In this document: positions 12,360-23,670 of the stretch, piece after piece | Layout: every line of letters begins with the position of its first letter | Numbering within the stretch: the first letter of the stretch is position 1 | Source of the DNA: Toxonevra muliebris | Taxonomy: Eukaryota; Arthropoda; Insecta; Diptera; Pallopteridae | DNA length: 64,000 bases | Reading direction: 5' to 3' | Assembly: GCA_963691655.1 (NCBI GenBank) | Contig: OY829328.1 | Span: 8,398,204 to 8,462,203 of the forward strand | Program-made: the position numbers and the translations under genes | Notes under the pieces: model-generated | What the model saw: the letters and a program-made list of their open reading frames with translations, nothing else | Database searches by the model: none | Told to the model about the DNA's origin: nothing

Positions 12360-13884
12360 TCCAAATAAATTACAAATTTGTTCAAATTTACTTCAGAATA
12401 TTTTATTTCATTGAATCAAAGTGAACTTTAAAAAGTTCCAGGTGCACTTCAAAAAACAATTTTAAATATATAAAGTTCTATCGCAAGTACTTTCAAAATA
12501 TTCTAAAGTACAAGGTTGCTCTGAAGTCTAATAGGAATATTATGAAATCAATTTTGGAGTAATCAGAAATCAAACTGATATTGATTGCAATATTCTGAGA
12601 TCCAACTGGAATGTTCTGAAATTTATTTGAAATATTTTGGGTTAGAATTGAATATTTCTGAAGAAAGACTTACAAAAATTTATGAAAAAGAAGCAAGAAA
12701 AGAAGGGACATTAACTTAACACTGGATCACTCAAAACAAGTTTAAAATGACAGAATTATGCTTATTTCCAAATTATAAAAGAATAGGTCAATCCCAGTTA
12801 GCTTAAAACACTTTCCGGATTTGTAAGGTAAAGTGACCGAACTTTTCGATATAGAATCAATCTCAAAAAGAGCAGGATTGGAGTAAAACTAAGTCTAAGA
12901 ATTTTACAAAGCCTAATAGAGGCAAATCTATCAGAAAGTTCAGAATACATGGAGAGTTCAGCTAGTGAAAAAAAAACATAAGTTACTACACAATATATCA
13001 CTTCGAAATAGTTTAACGTAAGAACACTAAAATTATTTCCAATTTAAGAATACACGAATCATCACCCGAAGTTTGAAACACTTTTAGAATCTGTTATAAA
13101 AAGTATCTAAATATGCATATCTCAAATCCAAAAACTAGAAACAAAACACTTAGGGACGTTTTCTCAATATCCGGTTAAACACTAATCAGAACTTACTACT
13201 ACTAATAACCGATTTGTGCTTAACTAGACGTTGAGAAAACGGACTTTGATCTTCTTAACCAGTTGCAGATTATAAAAATTAAACTGAATTCAGGGAAACC
13301 CAAATAGGGGCAAAATTTTCACACATTCTCCCCGAAAGTTCAGAATAACTACTTGAAAATAAAAAGTTCAGATGTTCTTAAAGTTAAAGAGGAACATCAA
13401 TTATACCCAACAAATGAAAAAATCATTTTAAAATTAGAGAAAAAAAGTATAAAAACTCTAAAGAGTCTGAAATACTTCCAGAATCTATGAGGAGAAGAGA
13501 CGTAATATTTTTTTAAAATAAAACCAAATTCAAAAGTTCCCAAAACCAAACAGAAACAAAACTAATTTGGCACTGACTCAACTAGATTTGAATCCCTAAA
13601 CTAAAAATTATTCAAATAATTTCCACAGCTGAAAAGAGAGGCAAACTATTCAGATACTGGGTTAACCTGAGTAAATCCAGAACATTTCTAAAATTTGTTA
13701 GGCAATTTTCCATGTAGATCTCAAAGTTTATCCAAGCAAGTACAAAATATCAAAATACTAGATGAATCTATATCCGTACTTCAGATCAAAAGCATATTAA
13801 CTCACAAAATGTAAATTTTACTTAAAATCGATATCTTTTCCTCCAGAAGCGAAGTGGACTTAATACTATGCTATTTTCATCATT
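12360..13884. repeat. Diffuse, strongly decayed repeat-like DNA
   Basis: Words of the form TTCAGAATATT, ACTTCAAAAT, AATATTCTGAAAT and AAAGTTCAGAA recur irregularly every few tens of bases. The same word set is seen around 14600-14650, 15180-15310 and both sides of the mariner at 29447-30281. It could be an ancient satellite or derived from one. Unit length cannot be fixed by eye and no coding potential is seen. Confidence 0.35.
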
Positions 13885-13888
13885 TTAA

Positions 13889-14469
13889 CTCTCTAACCCG
13901 CAAGGTTGAAATAATAATAAAAAAAGACCAGAATTTTTGTTTCCAGTTAATATTCATGAAAGAAAAATGAATATTATGAATTCTATTTTTTGATTAGGTT
14001 TTGAGTTTAGCAGTTAGGTGGGCAAAGCGAAAGGCTGCCTTGAGGCTGCCTTGCGGGTTTAAGCCAAAAAAAAAAAAATAACGATATATTTGGCCAATTC
14101 ACAAGGTGTCTTATTTGGTGTCGCATTCTCTCATTTGTCATAAATTCTCATTTTTCATACAAAATTATACGAAATTATGATTATACGACTGTATATGAGG
14201 AGAATTAGAAATATTTTCTTTAGACTTTTTAGATTTTTATAAAAATCTTAGATGCGTGATAATTCTTCGTCACAAAACAACACTTTGTACACACAAAAAA
14301 AACTATAAACAACAATTGTGTGATCGCAAAAAAAAGAAACCTGACCACAAATTGTGTGTTTATTCTTTCTTCAGGTCTGCCAATTAATTTTAAAAAAAAT
14401 TAATTTGTCCTTATCGATTAATTGAAATAGAGTGAAGGCTGCCTCAGGGCGGCCTTACGGGTTAGAAGG
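13889..14469. mobile_element. TTAA-flanked piggyBac-type MITE, 581 bp
   Basis: The left end CTCTCTAACCCGCAAGG and the reverse complement of the right end, CCTTCTAACCCGTAAGG, match at 14 of 17 positions. TTAA lies directly outside both ends (13885-13888 and 14470-14473), the invariant target of piggyBac transposases. An internal GGCTGCCTTGCGGGTTT near 14043-14059 repeats the right-end motif. No transposase frame is present, so this is a non-autonomous element. Confidence 0.7.
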
Positions 14470-14748
14470 TTAAGCCCAATCGTTTTAACTGGTAGGCCAC
14501 TGAAAAGAGCGCGATATTTAAATCTAGATGAGCTAAACAATCGGGCAATTAAAATTTTTGACGTAATGCATTTCGTCTCTGAGATAAGGATGCTAAATCA
14601 CAAATTCAGAATATTTCTAGAACCAAAGAAACAATTTTTCAAGTAGCTTACTACGCCAATCCATACAAGATCGGTATACTTGGTGAATCTTTATTTAATT
14701 TCATCAAATGCAGGATATTTCTTGAATCTAAGAACTAATTCTCCAAGT

Positions 14749-15185
14749 AATCGATATATAGGGAATGAGAAAGCCGATGAATTAGCGCGCTCAGGCACCT
14801 CTCTTGACGATAATTTAAGAGTACCGGTTCTAATCCCTTGGGAGTCGTCGAGAGAAGCATGTATCTGCACTGTCTTCAACTGGCTAATAGGAGGTGGAAA
14901 TCACTAATTTCCTGTATTACTTCGCGTGCGATATGACCCTCATATAATTAGGGTAGGTTCCGCGAGTTTTCAACCAGGAATCGTACTGAGACTGCTAGGT
15001 TAACAGCAAACTACATCGGCCTCTAGTGTATAGGTACCCACGCAGAAAAACAGCGCATCTCTTTTAACACCCACTGCAGAAGTTGTGAAAACTTAGAAGA
15101 AAAAAAAAAGAATCTCCCATTTTCTTTTTGAATGTCCAGCCATGGCGAAGACAAGATATAATTTCCTGGGGAAGTAAACCCAGAG
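14749..15185 (+). pseudogene. LINE 3' fragment: end of RNase H domain and Cys motif, degraded
   Basis: Residues reading IGNEKADELARSGTSLD (from about 14758) match the last catalytic block of the RNase H domain of I-superfamily non-LTR retrotransposons; the Asp in KADELA is the fourth catalytic residue. The frame stops at 14905-14907. In shifted frames around 15063-15180 the typical C-terminal Cys/His cluster can be followed (HCRSCEN, then HFLFECPAM), broken at an A-run. The reverse transcriptase and first half of RNase H are missing. This is a dead 5'-truncated copy, more decayed than those at 42.9 and 57.3 kb. Confidence 0.7.
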
Positions 15186-15402
15186 TATTTCTACAATCTA
15201 AGAAGTAATTTCTCATTAAGATTTCTAAAATGGTAAATTCAGAATACTTGAAGAATACATGTCAGATGCAATTTCATAGATGTTAGTTCTAAAAGCAGAT
15301 TGAAACAAGTTCTCCCTTTTTACGCTAAGTTCTGAATTCTAAAAGTGTTCCATATAAAATAATTCAACTGATTTCAATCATTTTCGTATAACTGAGAAGT
15401 TA

Positions 15403-16737
15403 CACTGTGCTCGAATTTAAAACAAACTTTTGTAGCAGACGGGAGACATACCGTTTCTAACTAATTCGGGGTCAAACAATTCAGCGTTTCATACAAAATT
15501 TTTTTTTGAAGTTTTGGTTTGGGGGTATACTACGAAGTTACATGTTCCTCTTCTTATTGCGGTGAAAATTGATATCAAGGGATTTTTTGGCATGAAAAAA
15601 CTGAATCTAATATTTATTTGCAGAAAAAAATAATTTTAGACACAGCTACCATACAAAAAATTGTTGAAAATCTCCAAAAAGTGGAAAATTTTTATGAGAG
15701 GTACACTTATTTTAAATCGAAAAAAATTTTTGCACACATCATTTTTTTTAGAATAATCGGCTAAAAAATAAGCATCCAGTTCTCATAAAAGCTGAAAATT
15801 TGAAACATTTTTGGAATTTGGGCTTGTGTTTTCTAAAACTAAGTTCACAGATTTTTGTTGTTCAGTAACCTATAGTAAAATTTCATGGGAAACATATTTC
15901 TTGAACATATTAACACTCTATCAACCCTCGTAATAGATCAAAAAAGTAACTTTTTTCGATAAGGGCAAAAATGACCTGTACTGGTGGTCGCTAAAGGGTT
16001 AATATGTTGGAGGAAAATATTCTACGGGATATTCTAATACAAATTTTTGATCATACAAACAAGCTTTGATGCAAAACTAACAAGTTGTCTTATTGTTTAT
16101 TTTACTTATTCTGTTAGATATGGGCAAACTTTAGGCCTGCATACAAAAAAAAAAATTTGAGGTAAACTTTTAAAACACAGAGCCCCGCAAAATTTTTTAT
16201 TCGAGTTCTATCGAATCCACTTGCAGAACCTTGTTATTTTTGGAAAAATTTATTTTGGTCGGATAGTGTAATTTTCGTTTAGTAACGTTTGATCGCTCAT
16301 GATGAGAACTGGATGCTTATTTTTTAGCGGATTGTTCTAAAACTTTCAGAACCTAATTTTTTAACGAAAAAAATGATGTGTGCCAAATTTAAGCTATTTC
16401 GATGTAAAATAAGGGTACCTCCCATACAAATATTCCACTTTTTGGGGATTTTTGACGGTTTTTTGTATGTGAGCTATGTCTGAAATTATTTTTTTCTGCA
16501 AATAAACTTTAGATTCAGTTTTTTCATGCCAAAAAAACCCTCGATACGAGTTTTCACCGCAATAAGAAGAGGAACATGTAACTTTGTAGTATACCCCCAA
16601 ACCAAAACTTCAAAACAAAATTTTGTATGAAACGCTGCTGATAGGGGAAAAACGGTTATGACCACTGAATTCCTTGACCCCGAATTAGTTAGAAACGATA
16701 TGTCTGCTGTCTGCTACATTTAATGACTAGCACAGTG
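15403..16737. mobile_element. Foldback DNA element, 1335 bp, with arms of about 400 bp
   Basis: The sequence starts CACTGTGCT and ends AGCACAGTG. Each end is flanked by TTA (15400-15402 and 16738-16740). The two arms are inverted copies for about 400 bp: for example GTTACATGTTCCTCTTCTTA near 15538 and its complement near 16560-16582, and AAGCATCCAGTTCTCAT near 15770 with its complement near 16299-16316. There is no transposase frame. CACTG ends with a 3-bp duplication fit the CMC group (for example Chapaev-like) or PIF/Harbinger (TWA target), and I cannot choose between them. The centre holds a small extra inverted repeat bounded by TTAA (15914-15998). Confidence 0.75.
15914..15998. repeat. 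Small TTAA-bounded inverted repeat inside the foldback element
   Basis: TTAA occurs at 15910-15913 and 15999-16002. The inner ends CACTCTATCAACCC and, read in reverse complement, CCCTTTAGCGACCACC are partly alike. This could be an 85-bp piggyBac-type MITE inserted in the loop of the larger element, or simply the loop-proximal part of that foldback, because the complementarity extends outward as CATATTAA and TTAATATG. Confidence 0.3.
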
Positions 16738-16740
16738 TTA

Positions 16741-18640
16741 TTATAAAGATAGAGCAAATATAAACTACGCTAACTATAATTTGTCATGAGGTTATTTATT
16801 ATATTAATTATCACATACAATATTCTAGTGGTTACATAGTATTGAATATTAATTTTTTACATTACTTAGAGTCTTTAATTTTTTCCAAGCTCTCCAATTT
16901 TTTAACTAATACTTAAATTATGTAAATATTTAAATCAAATAACTATAAATTTTCTTAGTACTCAAAAATCTTAAAGCACACGATTCACCCTGTTTCTTTT
17001 TTATCGTCATTTAAAACATTTGATTAATAAATTGAGTTACTGTATTGAAACAGCTATATAAAGTAGCATAAATTATATGAAAAATGTTCCCTTTGAAAGT
17101 AGATCTACTAAGGTGTATACAATACACACACACTTGAAATGTAGGTGAGATTTTTGCTCAAAGCAAAAACCAAACAACAACAAATAAAACGGAAATGAAT
17201 CATTGAGGTTGTGTTTTCCTTTACTTTATTTATTTTTTTTTTTCGTAGTAACGCTAAAGTAAATTGTGTTGGTATAAGTACAAAAAATTCTAGAGTATTT
17301 ATCACTCTAATAGAAATCTTACATTTTTCATGTACGAATGTATACTACATGCATATCTTTGTGTGTATATGTAAGGCTTCGCGAGACCATTCCAAAATGA
17401 ATAGATATTTTTTGTAGTGTTAAGTCTTTGCTTTGTCAATCTTTTTAAGTGTAGCGCTTTCTTTCGTTTTGTATAGTTACATGCTATTCAAAAAGAGAAT
17501 CCCTAATTAAAAAAAAATGCTAGTAGGCAACTTTATTGCATATCTTTAGACGAAATTTATATAACGATTTATTTAGGCATACATAGCTTTTGTATATGTA
17601 TGGAAAAATTTTGTTTTTGATTTTTCGACTAAAATTAATGTCGAAAAATTTAAGTTAAACCTTTTTTTTATAATTTCTATTCTGCACGTGCTGCTTTATT
17701 TTTCACTTGCTCCTTGCTTTTGTTATTTTCAGGTACTTTCTGAAGAGCTAAGGAGAATCATTTTACATATTGTTTGTTGTTATTAATTTTGCGTTATCCA
17801 ACTACAAATTTGATGTACTTTATTAAACTATATTCGTTTTCTTTTGTGGTTGTTGTTGTCATTTTGTTTTGATTTTTTTGTCAACTCACCTCAAATTCAT
17901 AAATATACATAGTACATACTTATCTATATCTATATCTGTAGTCTCCCATAGATATTTTCCTAAATTTTCTTCTACTTTACTTTTGAGACAGCACCGTCCA
18001 TCTCTACTGCCTTCGTCACCATCACTTTCGTTTTACTATATGTATACATTATATAATGTTGCGTGATTCGGCATAAATTAAAGATGCCACATGGCAATAT
18101 GGAAAATGTTGCTGACATTTTTGTTAATGGTTTTTGACTGTTGCGCGCATGGTGTAAAGAAAACACAAATTTTTCCAGCAGCGGCAACTTGAAGTTTATT
18201 TGTGGTTTTTGTTTTCGTTTTTTCGAATCATCAAAAATTTAAATTGTGTTAGTTTTTAATACAATGTAATTTTTTTAAGGGTGCTGGATAGCGAAAAACA
18301 AAAAAAAAAAGCAAAAAAAGAAAGAGGGAGCTACGTTTATACTTTGTTTATATATTCATGAAATAAAAGAAACAGTATGCCTGAATAAAGCACGCGATGT
18401 ATTTGTTGTAGTTTACCTGAAAGTTACGCTAAAGAATTTTGTATGCATACATTTGAAAATTACACTATAAAACATGATTTCTCAGACTAGTGGTATTCTT
18501 CGATTCAATTCTTTATCAGTACCTAGTAATGAGAAACAATGACTTCAAAAATCTTGGCATACATTTTCTCAATGACACCACAAAACTATTGATTAATGGG
18601 TAAAGAAGTAACACTAGTTTGCAAGAAATTATTTTTTTTT
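16741..18640. other. Unassigned AT-rich DNA
   Basis: No coding domain or element ends were recognised. It holds T-runs near 17227-17240 and 18299-18310 and short runs of TATC/TATA. The frames at 17108-17417 and 17869-18187 have no motif. Confidence 0.5.
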
Positions 18641-18644
18641 TGGG

Positions 18645-18838
18645 CAATGAACACCACTATCCAATTCCTATGTAAAATAAGATAAGATATTTGTAATTAT
18701 GTGGACAAAGCTTTTTTGCTTCGATAAAAAAAATTCAACTGGCGATATCTCCAAAACCACATCATAAAATTAAGAATAGAGTTGATTTTCGGACTCAGCG
18801 CCCAATTTTACATGGGAATTGGATAGTGGTGTTCATTG
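18645..18838. mobile_element. MITE with perfect 24-bp terminal inverted repeats, 194 bp
   Basis: Positions 18645-18668 (beginning CAATGAACACCACTATCCAA) are perfectly complementary to 18815-18838. Inside them TATGTAAAAT and ATTTTACATG extend the pairing imperfectly. There is no coding capacity. I could not see a convincing target duplication beside either arm, so the superfamily is unknown. The perfect arms in a diverged neighbourhood point to a relatively young insertion or to structural constraint. Confidence 0.65.
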
Positions 18839-19190
18839 GTAATTTTGGCTATAAACTAGCGTAATCCTTAGAATAGCAAGGTAAATGTGTAGAAAATAGT
18901 AAAAGCTTAGGAAGTAAAATTCAGTTCAGTGATTCCATTGATAGTCAACTATTTTTTTAAATTAACTACTTAGTTCACTAAAATTAAAGTCATGAATAAT
19001 GAATTTTAACCAAATTTTATTTATTTATTTTTTTACTATTAGGTATTTATTTTTATGATTTTTTAATCATAATCAAATAGTTAGTCATAATCACCACTAA
19101 ATTAATTAGTCAATCAATCATTAGACATTCAACCATTAGTTTTAGTCAGCTTAACAGTGTTACGAAAACTTTTTAGCTGAAACTTATTAA

Positions 19191-19947
19191 CCCATTAAGG
19201 ACGGGACGGCCGCAATTTCAAAGCTTATTTAAGTGGATTCGTTATCTATGAGAACGTACTTAAAAAAATTTGAGCCATATCATTTTTTATGCAAAATTTT
19301 ATGAACTTTCGAAATCTGCAGTCAAAATGAAAAAAAAAAAATTAAAATTCAAAAAGTTATGCTCTTTTATTCGGAATGAAATAATCAAGAAATACCTATT
19401 AATAAAATTCCAGCGTCCATGCATCCTCAACTTCGAAATGTGTCACTTGGTGTTTTAAAACTTAGCGTATAAATATGCAAAATGGCAGCTTGAACGAGAA
19501 AAGTCGCTCCAAAACTTTATGGCATTTTTACATAGAACGGGTGAACTTTAAGAAAAAAATGTATTGAACAAAAACTTCTTAAAATTCATCAAAGAATACG
19601 TTCTATTTTTTTACAGTTTTCGAACGATTTTTTTAATTTTTAAAAATTATGAAATTTTAAAAAATATCTAAACTTTTTCAAAAAATTCTGAAAAAAATTA
19701 TAACATATTTTATGATTTATTTTAAGAAGTTTTTGTTCTATACATTTTTTTTCTAAAGCCCATAAATAAAATAGAAGCAAAAACAAATGAACAGATGAAC
19801 AACTGCAGAGCAATGTTTCACATTATAGCCATTGAAAATTATGGTCTTTAGAAAAAAACTGACTGCAGATTTCGAAAGTTCATAAAATTTTGCACAAAAA
19901 ATGATGTAAATAAGCTTTGAATTTTCGGCCGTCCCGTTCTTAATGGG
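19191..19947. mobile_element. TTAA-flanked piggyBac-type foldback MITE, 757 bp
   Basis: The left end CCCATTAAGGACGGGACGG and the reverse complement of the right end CCCATTAAGAACGGGACGG differ at one base. TTAA flanks both ends (19187-19190 and 19948-19951). The inverted similarity runs well inward: AAATTTTATGAACTTTCGAA on the left near 19291 is mirrored near 19870-19895, and AAAACTTCTTAAAA near 19567 is mirrored near 19722-19735. CCC/GGG ends at a TTAA target are the piggyBac signature. There is no transposase frame; 19270-19458 is an incidental frame. Confidence 0.85.
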
Positions 19948-19951
19948 TTAA

Positions 19952-20683
19952 GGAGTTTGACAAGGTACTAAAATCACTAATAAGCCCAAGTGATGTTTTG
20001 ATAAAACTCAATTGAAAAGTTTAATCATTTGGTATAAACACAAAATTTGATAATTTAGCAATAGAAATATTCTTATTTTTTCAAGGTAAACGACTGAGTT
20101 GGAAAAATGATTGAAATGGATAATAAAAGTTAATTGGTTTATAAAGGTAAGGGCACTATGAACTAAGGTTTCCAATCAGAGGTAGTTTAAAACTAATCCG
20201 ATCAATTCTTAAAAATTCGCATTACTGGATCCTCCATTTTGAAATTTGAAAATCATTTGTCTGATTCATAATCACCGACCCTGAAAACCTCTAAATGAGG
20301 CCATATATTTGTTTACTTTAACAGCTGTTTTCTCGAAAACTTGTTTTAGGAAGTTAGGTATCTTCTTTTTTAGTACAACACCAAGGGACAATTATATGTA
20401 TAACTTTCGTTTTACTTCAAATTTTTCACTAATACTTTAGGATAGTATTTTTGAAACTATAAGAAATCCATTAAAAAAAATCGATGTTCTTCAAATTTTT
20501 AAGTGGAATATCCCCTCAAACTAATTTCGAAAAATTGGCTGGTTAGTATAACCCTAAATTACTGGAAGCAAGCCCCGCGTAACAGACAAACCAATGAATT
20601 CATGTCAAATATTTGTCAACGCAGGCAAAACATTAGCTAACTTTAAGCAGAAATCGTAGGGTTCCACGCCTTGTATTTAGCAT
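19952..20683. other. Unassigned DNA upstream of a LINE remnant
   Basis: No clear element border is seen. The last part (from about 20560) is probably the decayed upstream continuation of the LINE fragment at 20684, with words reminiscent of LINE coding sequence but with stops in every frame. Confidence 0.4.
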
Positions 20684-20950
20684 AAGAAGATATACATTGA
20701 AGATGCAGAAAAGAAGATGAATCATGTATTATACTACTGTGAAAGTTTAATGGGGATCCATCTTAGTTATTTAGTAAATTCTACCCTACAACTGCACGAA
20801 ATAGCTGCTGCTCACAAAAAATTAACTAACAAAGGATCTATAGGAAAATGAATTGCCTTGGGGGTTAATACAAAATGCGTTAGTTGACCATAGTGATCTG
20901 AAAACGTCATGCCCACCTACTTTATTAACCTAATCCAATCCAGTCTGCTC
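20684..20950 (+). pseudogene. LINE C-terminal fragment and 3' UTR remnant
   Basis: A 55-codon open segment (20684-20851, stop TGA) reads IYIEDAEKKMNHVLYYCESL and continues with a HEIAAAH segment. This layout (acidic Cys-rich cluster, HVL-x2-C, then a short tail) is the C-terminus of I/Jockey-type non-LTR polyproteins just after RNase H. The expected first Cys residues are lost. Downstream 3' UTR-like DNA ends in CCTAATCCAATCC, a decayed version of the CCTAA-repeat tails at 50.53 and 58.43 kb. Confidence 0.55.
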
Positions 20951-23198
20951 AAATGAAACTACTTAAACATCATTTCTCATGAGGCCAAAAACAATGTATT
21001 TAATCAAAACACTTGAACATACACATATTTTCAGAAACTGAATCTTTTCAATATTGAATTGAAATTGAAGAAACAAAAAATATGCAAATAAGAGTTTCAC
21101 TGTCCGTCATTCACATTTCGAAACATAAATTCAATGACTGAATATACCTACATAAACAATGAGAGCGATTGGGCAATTTTGCGTCATTTTGTTTTGTTTT
21201 TCTTTTTGTTTTTTTTTTTTTTTTATAAGTGTTCATACAATAACAAAAAACAAAGAGAGGGAAAAGCACAAAAAAGGCAAACAAACATAAAAGATAAAGA
21301 GAAAAACCGAACAAAACCGACAATATTAATTGAGAAATAGAACAAAGACAACAAACGAACTACGTTAACCTCTTGAGGGTTTGAAATGTGAGAATACAAA
21401 AATATATAAAAAAAAAAAAAAACGAAACAACAGACTGGAAAAAGTACTATAATGCTTTCAATTTTGGTTCCTTCTTGCTATTTTACAATGCAAGCAAAGT
21501 AATAGAAAAAAAAAAGTTTGCCAACGGATATCCGGTCTGTGAAATTTCTATTATGCGAAAGTTTTTCATTTTCCAATGCTCCTGCGCCATATTCTATATA
21601 CTATACTTAACTGAAAAGTGTGAAGTATGCCATTTTCAAAATTTCAAAAGACTCTTTGAGAACTATTGTGTAATAGAAAAATTGTACACACACACATACA
21701 CACTTGTGCAGCTTCTTATATTGCTTTGTTTGCTGCTGTTGCCGCTTCTTATCTGCATTCATCATTCGCAGTGCTACTTTTTTAATTTTTTTTTTTTTCG
21801 TTTTTGTTTTTCTTTGCTTTTTGTTTTGAGTGTGAGTGATTTTTTTCTTTTTTTATTTCTGTTAAACCATCACTTTATTCTCCCCCTTGTAGATTTATAT
21901 GTATTTATGTGTGTGTATGTTTTGGATTAGATTTTTTATTTCGTTCTCAAGACTCGCTTTGATATCCGTGTTGCCCGTCAAATGCACTCAAAGCTCCAGC
22001 GGTCATTTTGACATTTCAAAGATTTCTTTATACAAATATACAGCTATGAATTGTGTAAGTATATATTTCTCTAAGTTGTATACAATTTTATAAGGTTTAG
22101 GTGTGTATGAGTATGTGTGTGTACGCTCTTTTTTAGCCACCATTTGTCACAAATGCGTAGAACAAAAAAAAAAAAAAAAAAGAAACACAAAGCATTGAAA
22201 CTCAAAACTTAAGTCACATACTATTTGTTTTTTTTTTATTAAGTTTTTGTTGTACTTTTCCGTATTTTTTGTTGCTGCTGTTGGTTTTTTTTTCATTTGA
22301 AAGAACCCTAGGGGTTTGTTTTGTGTTGCTGTCAGCATGTAAAAATATCAAAAGATTCATTCGCCATGTATATACGTTTTTTTTTTTTGCAATTTTTTTT
22401 TTAATAATATTTTTTTTTTTTTTTGCTTTTCGCAAAAATTAAAAAATACACTCAAAACCATGGCGTCTATGGATTCATTTGGTCTATAGGTTCATTCTAA
22501 TTCTAATAAGCTCTGGCTTCCAAGTTTGCCATAACCTAATTTTTGTCGTTTGTCTTTGTTTATTCTGTTTTTTGTTGTTTTAACCTTAAATGCCATAAAA
22601 ACTCACAAAAAAATGAAATAAATAAATTCGCCTGAACGCTTTGATGGCACAAACAGAAGACTCAGACTTGTGAAAATCCTGAAATCCTTTTTTTATTTTT
22701 TTATTTTTGGTTTTATCACGATGCGACTTTTTTGTTTTTTTTGTTTGTCTGTTGTGGGTTTTGTTTTCTTGCCTTCACCACAGCATATCACAATTTAGAT
22801 TTTTATATTCTCTTTTCGCTTGCAAGCTCGCAATATTTTGGATTTAATATAAAAACATTTTGCTTTTATTTTTTTCGCTTATCACGTAAACGTTTTTTGA
22901 GGGTGCTCATTTTTAATGCAATATTCATTTCATTTAAATTATTATAAAAATAGAATAAAGAAAATGCAGTAAACTTTTATGCGTTCTTTAGATTAGTTTT
23001 AAATTAAGGTATTTAATAATTCAATTCAATTTTTTGTTATGTCTGCATGCTGCTCAAAACAAATTCTGCTTAGAAATCCACTCGATAATTGTAATTTCCT
23101 CTTTTCAATCCCACAAAAACGGAGACTATAATAAATTGAAAGAGAAATAACAAATGATAGTATGAAGGATAACACAGATTTTTACAACTTCTATTAAA
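20951..23198. other. T-rich intronic/intergenic DNA with homopolymers
   Basis: Long T or A runs occur near 21204-21225, 21408-21422, 21780-21799, 22166-22182 and 22378-22425. All frames here, including the 180-residue one at 21388-21930, are rich in Phe, Leu and Lys encoded by the homopolymers and show no domain. No TE ends were recognised. Confidence 0.55.
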
Positions 23199-23670
23199 GG
23201 GTCTGCCTTATTTTTAAGGCTGAAAATCAAAAATTTAATTTATTTTTTTCTCGTTTATTTAATAAGATATTAAATTAAAACTTTTTACGTATTAATTAAT
23301 ATTTTATGTCTAGACTTCATGCGCTCCATTTTTCCGGCAGAGGGCGTCAAAGTCGGTTTTTAAAAAAAAGCGCCCAACAATTTTTTAGAAAAACCTTTTT
23401 ATTCTAACTCGGTAAAAGTCTCAATTTTTAAATTCTGTTCTGTTTTTTATTTTAGAAAGGCCAAAATAGAGTTGTGGATGCAACCGCAAGAGCACCTTTG
23501 TTTTTAGAAGCCGACTTTGATGCCTTTTGCCGGAAAAACGGAGGCCAGAAAAAAGAAAACAAAATTTGTAATGTAAAATATTAATATGTAAAAAGTTTCA
23601 ATTATCAAAATCAAAAAAATTAATGATCAAAAATCGATCGATTTACAGCCTTAAAAATTAGGAAGATCTC
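23199..23670. mobile_element. Imperfect foldback MITE, about 470 bp
   Basis: The left arm GTCTGCCTTATTTTTAAGGC (from 23201) is mirrored by the right arm near 23646-23669. The inner part is also mirrored: CTCCATTTTTCCGGCAGAGG near 23326 pairs with CTTTTGCCGGAAAAACGGAG near 23525, and AAGTCGG near 23350 with CCGACTT near 23512. No certain target duplication was found, so the superfamily is open. No coding capacity. Confidence 0.6.

Noticed and set aside
21388..21930. 180-codon open frame on the plus strand
   Set aside because: It runs through A, T and CT homopolymers and is rich in Phe, Leu and Lys with no domain; length is explained by composition.
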